The translations under genes and the position numbers were made by a program. From Ascidiaceihabitans sp047624005 (GTDB taxonomy: Bacteria > Pseudomonadota > Alphaproteobacteria > Rhodobacterales > Rhodobacteraceae), in the NCBI GenBank assembly GCA_047624005.1, contig JBLHPE010000006.1, positions 1 through 64,000 on the forward strand: DNA of 64,000 nucleotides, read 5' to 3'. Position 1 is the stretch's first letter. Each line of letters opens with the position of its first letter. Below the pieces are notes generated by a model. The model was not told where the DNA came from and made no database searches. It saw only the letters and a program-made list of their open reading frames with translations. This document shows positions 25,876 to 34,107 of this stretch, in pieces.

Positions 25876-26110
25876 GTTAATGGGGGGTCGGAGTGGGTGT
25901 TTTTGAGATTAAGATTTGTAGGCTTTGTACAAATTGGGGGTGTGATTTGTACAAAACTGGCGGGTGAGTATGAGGCGATTTGAGGGTGGTTTTGACGGTT
26001 TGTACATATGAGAGGGCGAATTGTACAAAACGAGGATGGAGGGTCGGCAGAATGGTTAATTTGGGATTTTTGCTTAATATTTGTGCGGAGGTAAGGGAAT
26101 GATAAGGGAC
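25876..26110. other. Gene-free C-poor, G/T-rich stretch
   Basis: The plus strand here is strongly skewed: in bases 25881-26040 I count about 12 C in 160, against several times as many G. An 84-codon minus-strand frame at 25877-26131 crosses it but is a low-complexity by-product of the repeats. Apart from the palindrome array no gene is supported between 25852 and 26237. Confidence 0.55.
25924..26029. promoter_or_regulatory. Array of four helically phased TTTGTACAAA-type palindromes
   Basis: Sites at 25924-25933 (TTTGTACAAA), 25946-25955 (TTTGTACAAA), 25999-26008 (TTTGTACATA) and 26020-26029 (ATTGTACAAA). Centre spacings are 22, 53 and 21 bases, close to 2, 5 and 2 turns, so all four face the same side of the helix. 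They lie in the 449-base gene-free interval between amt and the PPOX gene, about 210 bases before that gene's ATG. The array looks like a cooperative operator, but the binding protein is unknown. Confidence 0.6.
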
Positions 26111-26237
26111 ATTTGGGTTAGAACCTACCATTTAGGGGAAGGCGACTAGCTTAAATGCCAAATATCCCGACTTCCGCTTTGCGGACTTTGCTACCGTTTG
26201 CGATTCTGTTAATCCTTGAATAGAAGGAGCGGCGTCA

Positions 26238-26834
26238 ATGACACCTGAAAAACTACGTGAAATTTACGGCGACGTCTCACCACTTGCTGCGGCTAAGGTG
26301 ATTTCATGCTTTGATAGCCACTGTAGGGATTTCATTGCACATTCGACTTTCTTAGTTCTTGCGACCTCTGATGGGACCAATCTCGATGTATCTCCGAAAG
26401 GAGATCCTGCCGGATTTGTCAAAGTTGAAACTGAGAAAACACTACTTTTGCCAGATCGTCCCGGCAACAATCGTATTGATGGTCTACTGAATATTCTGGC
26501 CCACCCCAAAGTCGCGCTTATCTTTATGGTTCCTACCGTTAGCGAGACATTACGCGTAAATGGTACTGCCGAAATCAGTGATGAGCCAAGTCTTTGTGAT
26601 CAGTTTCAGGTCAATGGGCGAAGCCCAAAAACAGTATTGCGCATCACGGTGGACGAGATATTTACCCATTGCGGCAAAGCCCCAATGCGTGCCGGTTTCT
26701 GGAAGCCAGAGACATGGCCGCAAGATCGGCCAGTGCCAACATTGCTTGAAATGCTCAGAGACCACGCTGAAACGGATATTGGCACGACTGACGATGCTTT
26801 CATTCATGCGCGTTACAGAGAAACGCTTTACTAA
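26238..26834 (+). CDS. Pyridoxamine 5'-phosphate oxidase-family FMN-binding protein
   Basis: A 198-residue PPOX-type split-barrel flavoprotein. FLVLATSDGTNLDVSPKGDPAGFV, LLPDRPGNNRIDGLLNILAHPKVALIFMVPT and LRVNGTAEI are the hallmark of the MSMEG_1061-like group, which binds FMN or F420. The C-terminal FTHCGKAPMRAGFWKPETWP is also characteristic. The substrate is unknown; these proteins are often linked to redox detoxification. GAAGGAG lies 8 bases before the ATG. It is a single-gene unit downstream of the palindrome array, which might regulate it. Confidence 0.9.
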   Translation: MTPEKLREIYGDVSPLAAAKVISCFDSHCRDFIAHSTFLVLATSDGTNLDVSPKGDPAGFVKVETEKTLLLPDRPGNNRIDGLLNILAHPKVALIFMVPTVSETLRVNGTAEISDEPSLCDQFQVNGRSPKTVLRITVDEIFTHCGKAPMRAGFWKPETWPQDRPVPTLLEMLRDHAETDIGTTDDAFIHARYRETLY

Positions 26835-26900
26835 GATGGCCGCGTTACGCTGATCATCTTCCTTGATGGATCGCACGCAATATGGGCTTAAACCGGAAAT

Positions 26901-26942
26901 CCAAAACAAAACAGCGCCCGACCAATGAATGATCCAGCGCTG
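26901..26942 (-). terminator. Rho-independent terminator of the sseA-aminotransferase operon
   Basis: On the minus strand CAGCGC at 26942-26937 pairs with GCGCTG at 26917-26912 and is followed by TTTTGTTTT. It lies about 40 bases after the aminotransferase stop. A second small GC hairpin lies just before it. Confidence 0.65.
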
Positions 26943-26982
26943 CTTTAAACTCAGGTTAGCGGGGTGAACCCCGTACTACGTT

Positions 26983-28167
26983 TTAGATACCCGCGTCGAT
27001 GATCGCTTTGGCCAAGATCGGGATCGTCTTGGCGTTTAGTCCTGCGATGTTCATACGGCTGTCCCCAACCATATAGATGCCCGCATCAACGCGCAGTTTC
27101 TCGACCTGCACCGGCGTCGCTCCAAGGCGCGAGAACATGCCGCGGTGTTCAGCCAAGAAGCCGAAGCGATCTGACCCAGACAAACGCTGCAATTCAGATG
27201 CCAACTGACCGCGTAGGTCCAGTAGCGATGTGCGAATGCCCTCCACCTCGGCCATCCAATCGGTGCGCAGTGCGTCGTCGTTCAGGATCATCGTCACAAT
27301 GCGTGCGCCGTGATCAGGGGGGAAACTAAAGTTCTGGCGGTTCAGGTAGGCCAGCGTCGCTTGGTTCAAGCCTTTGGCGGAGGTGTCGTGCGACACAACC
27401 ATCAACATGCCTGTGCGCTCGCGGTAGATGCCAAAGTTCTTTGAACAGCTGGTCGCGATGATCGTTTCAGGCAATGCAGCGGCAACTTTGCGGGTCGCCA
27501 TTGCGTCTTGTTCCAGCCCCTCGCCGAAGCCTTGGTAGGCGATATCGACCATTGGTGTCGCGCCGGTGGATTTGAGAAGCGCAATCACTTCATCCCACTG
27601 TGCTGGGTTCAGGTTTGCGCCTGTTGGGTTGTGGCAGCAACCGTGCAGCAAGACCACATCGCCGGCTTTGACCGTCTTTAGATCGGCCATCATGCCATCA
27701 AAATCAACGCCACAGGTTTCATCATCGAAATAGCTGTAAGACACCATTTCCATTCCGAGGTATTTCAACATCGAGATGTGGTTCGGCCATGTTGGGTTCG
27801 ATACAAACACACGTGCTTCAGGCCGCGCCATTTGGATCAGTTCAAACGCTTGACGGATCGCGCCGGTGCCACCCGGTGTGGCTGCAGCAGCAACGTTTTC
27901 ACGCGCAACGCTGTCCCCTAGAACCAGCTTCACCATCGCATCACCAAATGCAGGGTCGCCCGCAAGGCCAACGTAGGACTTACTGTCTTGCTGCTCCCAC
28001 AACGTATGCTCTGCCGCTTTGACAGCGCGCATCACAGGCGTGAGGCCTGTTGCATCCTTATAGACCCCAACCCCAAGGTCGATTTTGGTGTCACGCGGGT
28101 CTTCGCGGTACTGCGCCATAAGCTTTAGAATTGTATCAGCTGGTTGCGGCTGTAGGGTCTCAAACAT
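26983..28167 (-). CDS. Aromatic/aspartate amino acid aminotransferase (class I PLP enzyme)
   Basis: A 394-residue PLP-dependent transaminase. The PLP lysine lies in TSCSKNFGIYRERTG. The phosphate and pyridine contacts are in GGTGAIRQAFEL, NPTWPNH, CCHNPTGANL and DIAYQGFGEGLEQD, all typical of the TyrB/AspC Ia group. It transfers the amino group of aromatic amino acids or aspartate to 2-oxoglutarate; relative preference cannot be read. The ATG at 28167 (MFETLQPQ) overlaps the sseA stop by one base (TGATG), showing translational coupling. Confidence 0.94.
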   Translation of the reverse strand: MFETLQPQPADTILKLMAQYREDPRDTKIDLGVGVYKDATGLTPVMRAVKAAEHTLWEQQDSKSYVGLAGDPAFGDAMVKLVLGDSVARENVAAAATPGGTGAIRQAFELIQMARPEARVFVSNPTWPNHISMLKYLGMEMVSYSYFDDETCGVDFDGMMADLKTVKAGDVVLLHGCCHNPTGANLNPAQWDEVIALLKSTGATPMVDIAYQGFGEGLEQDAMATRKVAAALPETIIATSCSKNFGIYRERTGMLMVVSHDTSAKGLNQATLAYLNRQNFSFPPDHGARIVTMILNDDALRTDWMAEVEGIRTSLLDLRGQLASELQRLSGSDRFGFLAEHRGMFSRLGATPVQVEKLRVDAGIYMVGDSRMNIAGLNAKTIPILAKAIIDAGI

Positions 28168-29021
28168 CAGGCTTCTCCGGTTGCCACGGGCACAGTGGGG
28201 AACATTCCCCATTCGGCCCAAGATCCATCATACAAGGACCAATCATCATGGCCCATGCGTGTCAGTGCCAATCCCAAAATGGCGGCTGTTACGCCCGAAC
28301 CACAACTGGTGATAATTGACTTACTTAGATCGACGCCGGCTGTTTCAAAAACAGCGCGGGTCTGATCGGTTGATTTCATTGTATTGTTTTCGTTCAGCAG
28401 ATCGGTGAACGGCACGTTGCGCGATCCTGGAATATGGCCAGAACGCAAACCCTCTCGTGGCTCTGGCGCTTCGCCACGGAAACGGGCGGCGGCGCGTGCA
28501 TCAACGATTTGAGACCCACCAAGTTTAGACGCTGACGAAACCTGTGTCACGTCGCGCAGCATTTGGTTCTGGAATCGCACTGTCATGTGACGATCACGAA
28601 CAACGGGTGCCATATCTTCGATCTCGCGCCCCTCAGCCTGCCATTTTGGAAACCCACCATCCAGCACAGCGACATTGTTTTGACCCATCAAGCGAAACAG
28701 CCACCAAACACGGGCAGCCGAAAACAGCCCCGATCCATCATAGACAACAACCTGATGACCATCACCCACGCCCATCGCGCGCATGCGGGACATGAATTTT
28801 TCAATCGGAGGGACCATGTGAGGCAAATCAGAACGACCATTGCTGATCTCATCAATGTCAAAGAAACGCGCACCGGGGATATGGGCCTCCTCATATTCAG
28901 CCCGTCCGTTGCGATCAACTCCGGGTAAATAGATTGAAGCATCCAGAATCCGCAGATCGGGATCCTTTATGTGCTTGGCAAGCCAGTCTGTGGAAACAAG
29001 TGTTTTGGGATCATCAGCCAT
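28167..29021 (-). CDS. sseA: 3-mercaptopyruvate/thiosulfate sulfurtransferase
   Basis: A 284-residue protein made of two rhodanese domains. The first is inactive; the second carries the active Cys loop SIITSCGSGVTAAILG (CGSGVTA, the mercaptopyruvate-type loop rather than the thiosulfate-type CRxGxT). GIFNVPF-type linker residues are seen as RSGHIPGSRNVPF. It moves sulfur from 3-mercaptopyruvate, the transamination product of cysteine, so the coupling to an aminotransferase makes a plausible cysteine-degrading pair. The start at 29021 (MADDPKTLV) follows a GAAGAG sequence. Confidence 0.93.
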   Translation of the reverse strand: MADDPKTLVSTDWLAKHIKDPDLRILDASIYLPGVDRNGRAEYEEAHIPGARFFDIDEISNGRSDLPHMVPPIEKFMSRMRAMGVGDGHQVVVYDGSGLFSAARVWWLFRLMGQNNVAVLDGGFPKWQAEGREIEDMAPVVRDRHMTVRFQNQMLRDVTQVSSASKLGGSQIVDARAAARFRGEAPEPREGLRSGHIPGSRNVPFTDLLNENNTMKSTDQTRAVFETAGVDLSKSIITSCGSGVTAAILGLALTRMGHDDWSLYDGSWAEWGMFPTVPVATGEA

Positions 29022-29151
29022 CAGTTTCTCTTCCCTGCGTGAATGCGTCATTGATTAACGCTAAGCAAAGAATGTGGCAAGGCTGTGTGTCGAGGTTGGG
29101 CTACGAGGCAACGCCCAACCTGTCCTTAAGTTACAAACTAATGTCTGTAAC

Positions 29152-29442
29152 CTATTTCGCCATCATCTTGCGAACGAGGCCAACAACAGCAAGCACGCCG
29201 CCGCCGCCAATGCCGCCGCCAACCACTTGGCCGATGATCGCACCGAAATCGAGACCGCCAGCTGCACCAGCAGCGCCAGCCAAATCGGGCGCGCCAAGTG
29301 CGCTCAGGATTGTGCCACCCAGTCCACCACCAACAACACCAGCAATCGAGTTGATCAACGTGCCTTGGTTCAAGCCGCCAATAGCTTTGCCGGCAGCATT
29401 ACCGCCAACAACGCCTGACAAAAGTCCAATAATAAGTTCCAT
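29152..29442 (-). CDS. Small glycine-rich membrane protein of unknown function
   Basis: A 96-residue protein that is about one-third Gly and otherwise mostly Ala, Ile, Leu and Val, ending in basic RKMMAK. It reads as two or three glycine-zipper-like hydrophobic helices (MELIIGLLSGVVGGNAAGKAIGG, GVVGGGLGGTILSALG, VVGGGIGGGGVLAVVGLV). A good GAGGGA ribosome site and independent position (between sseA and smpB with about 140 bases on each side) support a real gene. Similar short proteins occur in other Rhodobacterales by my recollection; no function is known. Confidence 0.75.
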   Translation of the reverse strand: MELIIGLLSGVVGGNAAGKAIGGLNQGTLINSIAGVVGGGLGGTILSALGAPDLAGAAGAAGGLDFGAIIGQVVGGGIGGGGVLAVVGLVRKMMAK

Positions 29443-29584
29443 AAACCGTCCCTCTTTGGGGGGTATTATTTAGACCGCTCTTATTTCCCCCCGACCATAA
29501 GATGCGGGTGAATTTTTGGCGTCTAATCAAAAAAATGTCATGGGGAATTAACCAGAGTATCAACGCAAGGGTGATAAAATGACT

Positions 29585-30064
29585 TTATCCATGGTCTTTC
29601 ATAAGACGGGATTTTTGGCGGGACCAATCACGCTTGGCCTCGGTGGCCCGTTTGTCATGGTTTTGCTTGCCCTTAGCGATGCCCAGCTTAATTTTCGCAA
29701 AGCCTTTATGATTAAAGTACATCACAAGCGGTACCAACGTCATACCTTTGCGCTGCGTCGCATTCCATAAGTCTGCCATCTGTTTTTTTGACACTAACAA
29801 CTTACGACGTCGGCGCACAACGTGGCCAAACGTTTTGGCGCGATCGTATGGGGCGATGTATGAATTCACCAACCACAGTTCACTATTTTCAACAGCGGCG
29901 TAACTTTCAGCGATATTTGTACCGCCGACTCGCATCGATTTGACCTCGGACCCCTCAAGGATGACGCCACATTCGATGTCGTCCTCAATGGCATAGTCAT
30001 ACCGTGCCCGCCGATTTTCGGCGATCACTTTATAATTTGGGTCTGATTTCTTGTTCTGTGTCAT
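29585..30064 (-). CDS. smpB: SsrA-binding protein SmpB
   Basis: A 159-residue partner of tmRNA in rescuing stalled ribosomes. YKVIAENRRARYDYAIEDDIECGVILEGSEVKSMRVGGTNIAESYAAV at the start, the SYIAPYDRAKTFGHVVRRRRKLL core and the basic C-terminal tail DKRATEAKRDWSRQKSRLMKDHG match the family. The tail folds into the empty mRNA channel. The tmRNA gene itself is not in the window. Confidence 0.97.
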   Translation of the reverse strand: MTQNKKSDPNYKVIAENRRARYDYAIEDDIECGVILEGSEVKSMRVGGTNIAESYAAVENSELWLVNSYIAPYDRAKTFGHVVRRRRKLLVSKKQMADLWNATQRKGMTLVPLVMYFNHKGFAKIKLGIAKGKQNHDKRATEAKRDWSRQKSRLMKDHG

Positions 30065-30188
30065 GCAAGTTCGATGTAGGGGTTACAGCGCATGGGTGCA
30101 AGACATCGTAAGTCGTCACAGTTTGTCCATGATTTCAGACTAAGGCCTAATGAGGCTATTTTTATATTAGGCGATTGGTATCTTTAAG

Positions 30189-30866
30189 ATGATGCATTTT
30201 TTCAGAACATTGGCGGTGATCCTAAGTGTTTGTGGCACTTCAGCCGCGGCAGAAAAAGGCGCACGGATCTTAGTGATGGGCGATTCTTTTCTGGCGACCA
30301 ATTCTGCTCAAAAACAGTCTGTTCCAGCATATCTTTCAAAAATACTAAAAGAGCCCGTTAGAAATAGGTCTGTTTCAGGTGCCCGAATAATTTACAGGCT
30401 GCCTATCTCTGGCAGCCTTGGCTTTAATATCGGCCAACAATACCGCAAAGGTGCTTGGGAATGGATTGTCCTAAACGGTGGCGGAAACGATCTTTTGTTG
30501 GGCTGCGGATGTCGAAGATGCAGGGCCAAGATGGACAAACTTATTTCGCAGGATGGGACACGTGGAGAAATCCCCAAATTGGTCTCAAAGCTGCGCGCAA
30601 CAAATGCACGTGTTGTGTACGTCGGATATCTTAGATCACCGGGCGCTTGGTCCCCGATTGAGGGATGCCGCGATGATGGCAACGAACTAGAAGCACGGGT
30701 CGCCAGACTCGCAAAACGTGACAAGGGACTTTGGTTTGTATCGCTGGCTGATTTGGTCGCACGTGGCGACAGGTCTTTTCATGCCTCTGATATGGTCCAT
30801 CCATCACCAAAGGGCAGCGCTGCGGCAGCACAGCGGATCGCGAAAGTAATCGCGCGTTATCGGTAA
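30189..30866 (+). CDS. Exported SGNH/GDSL-type hydrolase
   Basis: A 225-residue protein with a signal peptide (about 1-21, ending SAAA). Block I GDS is at residues 31-33 (nucleophile Ser33), block III is NGGGND (Asn100), and the catalytic Asp201-His204 pair is in DMVHPSPKGS. It is therefore a serine esterase or deacetylase acting in the periplasm or outside. An unusual cluster CGCRRC at 106-111, with Cys160, could form disulfides or bind metal. It is a single-gene unit, with a 7-bp inverted repeat (30145-30151 and 30166-30172) just before its start. Confidence 0.88.
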   Translation: MMHFFRTLAVILSVCGTSAAAEKGARILVMGDSFLATNSAQKQSVPAYLSKILKEPVRNRSVSGARIIYRLPISGSLGFNIGQQYRKGAWEWIVLNGGGNDLLLGCGCRRCRAKMDKLISQDGTRGEIPKLVSKLRATNARVVYVGYLRSPGAWSPIEGCRDDGNELEARVARLAKRDKGLWFVSLADLVARGDRSFHASDMVHPSPKGSAAAAQRIAKVIARYR

Positions 30867-30895
30867 TTTCGAAATGGCCTAATCAGCCACATTCT

Positions 30896-31723
30896 TTAGT
30901 CACCTAGTTTTTTGTGAACTTCGTCTAAGTCAATCTCACCGATGGGCATCTTGTTAGATGGATCTTTGAAATCATATTTGAACACTTCAAAATCGCGCTT
31001 GAAGATTTCATAGACCAAATGCATCGACATATCGTCAAAATAGTCCTCAACGGGATGCGCACGCTTTGGTCCATGCCCTTCGCTTTCATTGAAGCGAGGA
31101 ATCGATTCTAAATCGACAGCATGTTGCGTTTCGATTGACGAAAGAACGTCAGCCATACCCTCGTTGAACTTTTCGGTCCAGATAATCTTGTCATAATTGC
31201 CACCATTCACAATGAAGGTACTGACGTGTCCAGACATAGCCGACCAATGGATATCGGGATCCATCGGGCGTCGGAAGCGAATGGTATCACGCGCAAACAA
31301 AAGGAAGCGGCGGAAGGATTTGATCTGGTCAAATTCTTGTTTTCCATCATCACCCCCAACTTCAATTCCATATTTTTGGATCAACAGTGGAACAAGATTG
31401 CCGCGGTACCGCTTACCGTTGCGTTGGATACCGCAAATTTTGTCAAAGAAAGACGATAAAATACGAGTGTATGGATTGCGAACACACGTGAATGAGTAGG
31501 ATTCGTGGGCCTGCACGTTTTTGGTTATCACAGGCTGACTGCCTTCGAGCGCCCATTTATGCATTCCGCCTTTTGCGTCATGAATGTCGCCGTCGAAGAA
31601 TTCACCCTGATCTGAGTAATACATGATCTGTCCGATGGTCGAACAAGCACACTTGGGAACCACCCGATATACTAAACTTTCACTTTCAGTCATCCATGTT
31701 CCGGGGAAACCCATACTACTCAT
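30896..31723 (-). CDS. Sulfotransferase (Sulfotransfer_2, carbohydrate-type)
   Basis: A 275-residue PAPS-dependent sulfotransferase. The 5'-phosphosulfate-binding loop is VYRVVPKCACSTIGQIM near residue 22 and the 3'-phosphate-binding segment is YSFTCVRNPYTRILSSFFDK near residue 80. These forms (PKxACST, VRNPYxR) resemble enzymes that sulfate sugars. It is divergent from a core-2/I-branching-type glycosyltransferase across a 136-base shared upstream region, so the pair probably decorates one surface glycan. No signal peptide is seen. Confidence 0.85.
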   Translation of the reverse strand: MSSMGFPGTWMTESESLVYRVVPKCACSTIGQIMYYSDQGEFFDGDIHDAKGGMHKWALEGSQPVITKNVQAHESYSFTCVRNPYTRILSSFFDKICGIQRNGKRYRGNLVPLLIQKYGIEVGGDDGKQEFDQIKSFRRFLLFARDTIRFRRPMDPDIHWSAMSGHVSTFIVNGGNYDKIIWTEKFNEGMADVLSSIETQHAVDLESIPRFNESEGHGPKRAHPVEDYFDDMSMHLVYEIFKRDFEVFKYDFKDPSNKMPIGEIDLDEVHKKLGD

Positions 31724-31859
31724 CCTTGCTCGTTACGTGCTGTTTTATAGGCAACAGTTCATTCGTGTACAAAAAAAGCAAATAAATGCTATTTATTCAA
31801 TCGCTGATCACCTTTAACAACGTAAACAATAATGCGCAAAGGGGCAGTTCGTTTCCTAT

Positions 31860-33437
31860 ATGGCAAAAATCGCCTACATATTGTTATGTCACAAAGACCC
31901 TGAGGCTATTATCAAGCAGGCTCAGCGGTTAACTGCGACCGGCGACTACATGTCGATTCACTTTGATGCCAGCGCCCATCCCAAGTCTTTCGCCCAAATC
32001 AAAGCGGCTTTGGCTGACAATGACAACGTCACTTACGCACACAAGCGTATAAAATGTGGGTGGGGTGAATGGTCTTTGGTTCAAGCCACACTTTATGCAG
32101 TCGAATCTGCGGTAAGTGCCTTTCCCCGAGCAACCCATTTTTACATGTTGTCAGGTGACTGCATGGCGGTAAAATCCGCCGAGTACATTCATAATTTCCT
32201 AGACGAGAATGACGCTGACTTTATCGAGAGCTTTGATTATTTTGAAAGCGACTGGATCAAGACAGGGATGAAAGAAGAGCGGTTGATTTATCGCCACTTC
32301 TTTAACGAACGCACCCAAAAACGACGCTTTTACGCCAGCTACCATACGCAACAACGCTTGGGCCTGACACGTCCAGTTCCCGAAGACATCCAAGTTCAGA
32401 TTGGCAGTCAATGGTGGTGTTTACGGCGACGCACTGTTGAATGGGTCCTTGATTTCACGAAAAAACGCAAAGACGTGATGCGGTTTTTCAGCACCACATG
32501 GATTCCGGACGAAACTTTTTTCCAAACCATTGTCCGTCATGTTGTGCCAGATGCCGAAATTCGCACACGTACGCTGACTTTCTTGCTGTTCTCGGACTAC
32601 GGATTGCCCGTTACCTTTTACGACGATCATTATGATTTACTATTGTCCCAAGATTTCCTATTCGCCCGCAAAATCAGCCCCGAAGCCAGCGATCTAAAGC
32701 GGCGGCTAGGCCTACTTTACGCCGCCGAAGGTGTTCAGTTTCAGATCTCTAACGAGGGCCTTGGTCTGTTCAAATTCTTGTCCGGCCGTGGCCGAATCGG
32801 ACGCCGTTTTTCAACGCGATTCTGGGAAACCGAAAGTACGCTTGGGCGCGAACGCGAATTGTTGATTGTCATTTGCAAAAAGTGGCACGTCGCGAAACGC
32901 GTATTGGAACGGATGCGTCAGGTCACAAACATTCCTGCAATCGAATATTTGTTCAACGAAGAAAACACACCGCTCCCCGATCTTGGCGGTATTCAAAAAA
33001 CGCTGGGCAAACGTACACGACACAGACGTGCATTGATGCGCATGTTGTTTGATTATTACGAGACTGATCGCCTGATTGTTTGTATGGATCCGGGCAACCT
33101 GGATCTGTTGCAAGACTTTGCAAGTGACCGTTCGGTTACCCGGATGTTAGAAATTCAATGCGACTTCTCAGAAGAATATATGATCGGCCACGCCATGCGG
33201 GTTGGGCTGGCCGGCGAACAAACCTCTGCTGAAACGCTGGAGCGTTTGCTGCCAACAATTCGCAACGATATGAATTTTGAAAGTGACGCCTTGCGCGACG
33301 CAGAGTTTGAGCACCTAAATAGAATACGCGAAAGTGTATCCGTTGAGGACAACGCAAAAGAATTGGCCAAATTCTTAACAATTCCGCAGGAGAAAGGGCG
33401 GGAAATCGCAGAAGCTAACTATCTGTTCTACGATTAA
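31860..33437 (+). CDS. Core-2/I-branching-type (GT14) glycosyltransferase with an extra C-terminal domain
   Basis: A 525-residue protein. Residues 1-270 match GT14 beta-1,6-N-acetylglucosaminyltransferases: IAYILLCHKDPEAI, IHFDASA, VQATLYAVESA, FYMLSGDCMAVKS, GSQWWCLRRRTVEWVLDF and TWIPDETFFQTIVRHV (the DExFFQT catalytic region). Residues from about 300 to 525 form a second domain (possibly DUF5927-like) that I cannot assign, though PLPDLGGIQKTLGKRTRHRRALMRMLFDYY suggests a mostly helical fold. It is probably involved in an exopolysaccharide with the divergent sulfotransferase. Confidence 0.85.
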   Translation: MAKIAYILLCHKDPEAIIKQAQRLTATGDYMSIHFDASAHPKSFAQIKAALADNDNVTYAHKRIKCGWGEWSLVQATLYAVESAVSAFPRATHFYMLSGDCMAVKSAEYIHNFLDENDADFIESFDYFESDWIKTGMKEERLIYRHFFNERTQKRRFYASYHTQQRLGLTRPVPEDIQVQIGSQWWCLRRRTVEWVLDFTKKRKDVMRFFSTTWIPDETFFQTIVRHVVPDAEIRTRTLTFLLFSDYGLPVTFYDDHYDLLLSQDFLFARKISPEASDLKRRLGLLYAAEGVQFQISNEGLGLFKFLSGRGRIGRRFSTRFWETESTLGRERELLIVICKKWHVAKRVLERMRQVTNIPAIEYLFNEENTPLPDLGGIQKTLGKRTRHRRALMRMLFDYYETDRLIVCMDPGNLDLLQDFASDRSVTRMLEIQCDFSEEYMIGHAMRVGLAGEQTSAETLERLLPTIRNDMNFESDALRDAEFEHLNRIRESVSVEDNAKELAKFLTIPQEKGREIAEANYLFYD

Positions 33438-33444
33438 TCGCCGC

Positions 33445-34092
33445 CTATTTTGATCGCCACGAATCAACCCAGCGCTTCATGCGCCCACGCCCATCCTCAA
33501 CTGCATCTCCAGCCGCTTCCCAATTGTCTTGGATTTCCTCAAGCGTCGGATCGATGCGCGCCATGCGGAAACGCCGCCACCGCACCCAGATAAAATAAGT
33601 GATCGCAGCAAATAGCGACAAAATCAGGATGTTAATAATTGGAATACCTTTAGACGCATTTGGTCCATCCACAGGCTTTATCGAAATAGCGTTTGGATAA
33701 ACTGTCCAAAATTCATTGCGCCATCCATAGTGTTTCATCAAATACCACTCTGGTGCGCTTTTGTTTGAAACACTGTCGGCCGCTTCAGTATACAGGTTCG
33801 ACGTGTCAAATTTCAGATAAGGAGGCCAGCTCCATCCTGTATCCTCGTTTCGGTAAACCATTGGCCGCCCATTGGCCTGTACTGCTTGGATAAATTGCAC
33901 ATCTCGGGTGATGCGACCGTCACTTTGTTCATCGGGTCGCGACCAAAAAACACGGGTCCAATCCCCCAGTTCCTGGCGCTCTTCGTAGGTGTTTACAATA
34001 CGAACGATGTCTTTTTGTGGCAGCGTGTAATGAAAGAACGCAGCTATAAAAATCCAAAAGGTGATGATGAAAAACCACTTGATATAGGTCAC
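33445..34092 (-). CDS. DUF1523-family membrane protein
   Basis: A 215-residue protein with one membrane helix at about 5-24 and a second at about 150-170; the 125 residues between them are periplasmic. DIVRIVNTYEERQ, RDVQFIQAVQANGRPMVYRNEDTGWSWPPYLKFDTSNLYTEA and WYLMKHYGWRNEFWTVYPNAISIKPV are the DUF1523 pattern seen in roseobacters. A GTG start follows GGAGGG at 9 bases. It is the last gene of the eight-gene minus-strand run from 41075, so a role with the AAA+ ATPase is possible. Function unknown. Confidence 0.85.
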   Translation of the reverse strand: MTYIKWFFIITFWIFIAAFFHYTLPQKDIVRIVNTYEERQELGDWTRVFWSRPDEQSDGRITRDVQFIQAVQANGRPMVYRNEDTGWSWPPYLKFDTSNLYTEAADSVSNKSAPEWYLMKHYGWRNEFWTVYPNAISIKPVDGPNASKGIPIINILILSLFAAITYFIWVRWRRFRMARIDPTLEEIQDNWEAAGDAVEDGRGRMKRWVDSWRSK

Positions 34093-34107
34093 GAAACGGC
34101 CCTCCGG

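Noticed and set aside
25877..26131. 84-codon minus-strand frame with repeated Phe-Val-Gln
   Set aside because: The FVQ repeats are simply the TTTGTACAAA palindromes read as codons; composition is low-complexity, there is no ribosome site and no recognisable protein.
29093..29121. 9-bp stem (AGGTTGGGC with GCCCAACCT) between sseA and the glycine-rich gene, as a terminator
   Set aside because: No T tract follows on either strand, so termination cannot be claimed; it may be a simple hairpin.
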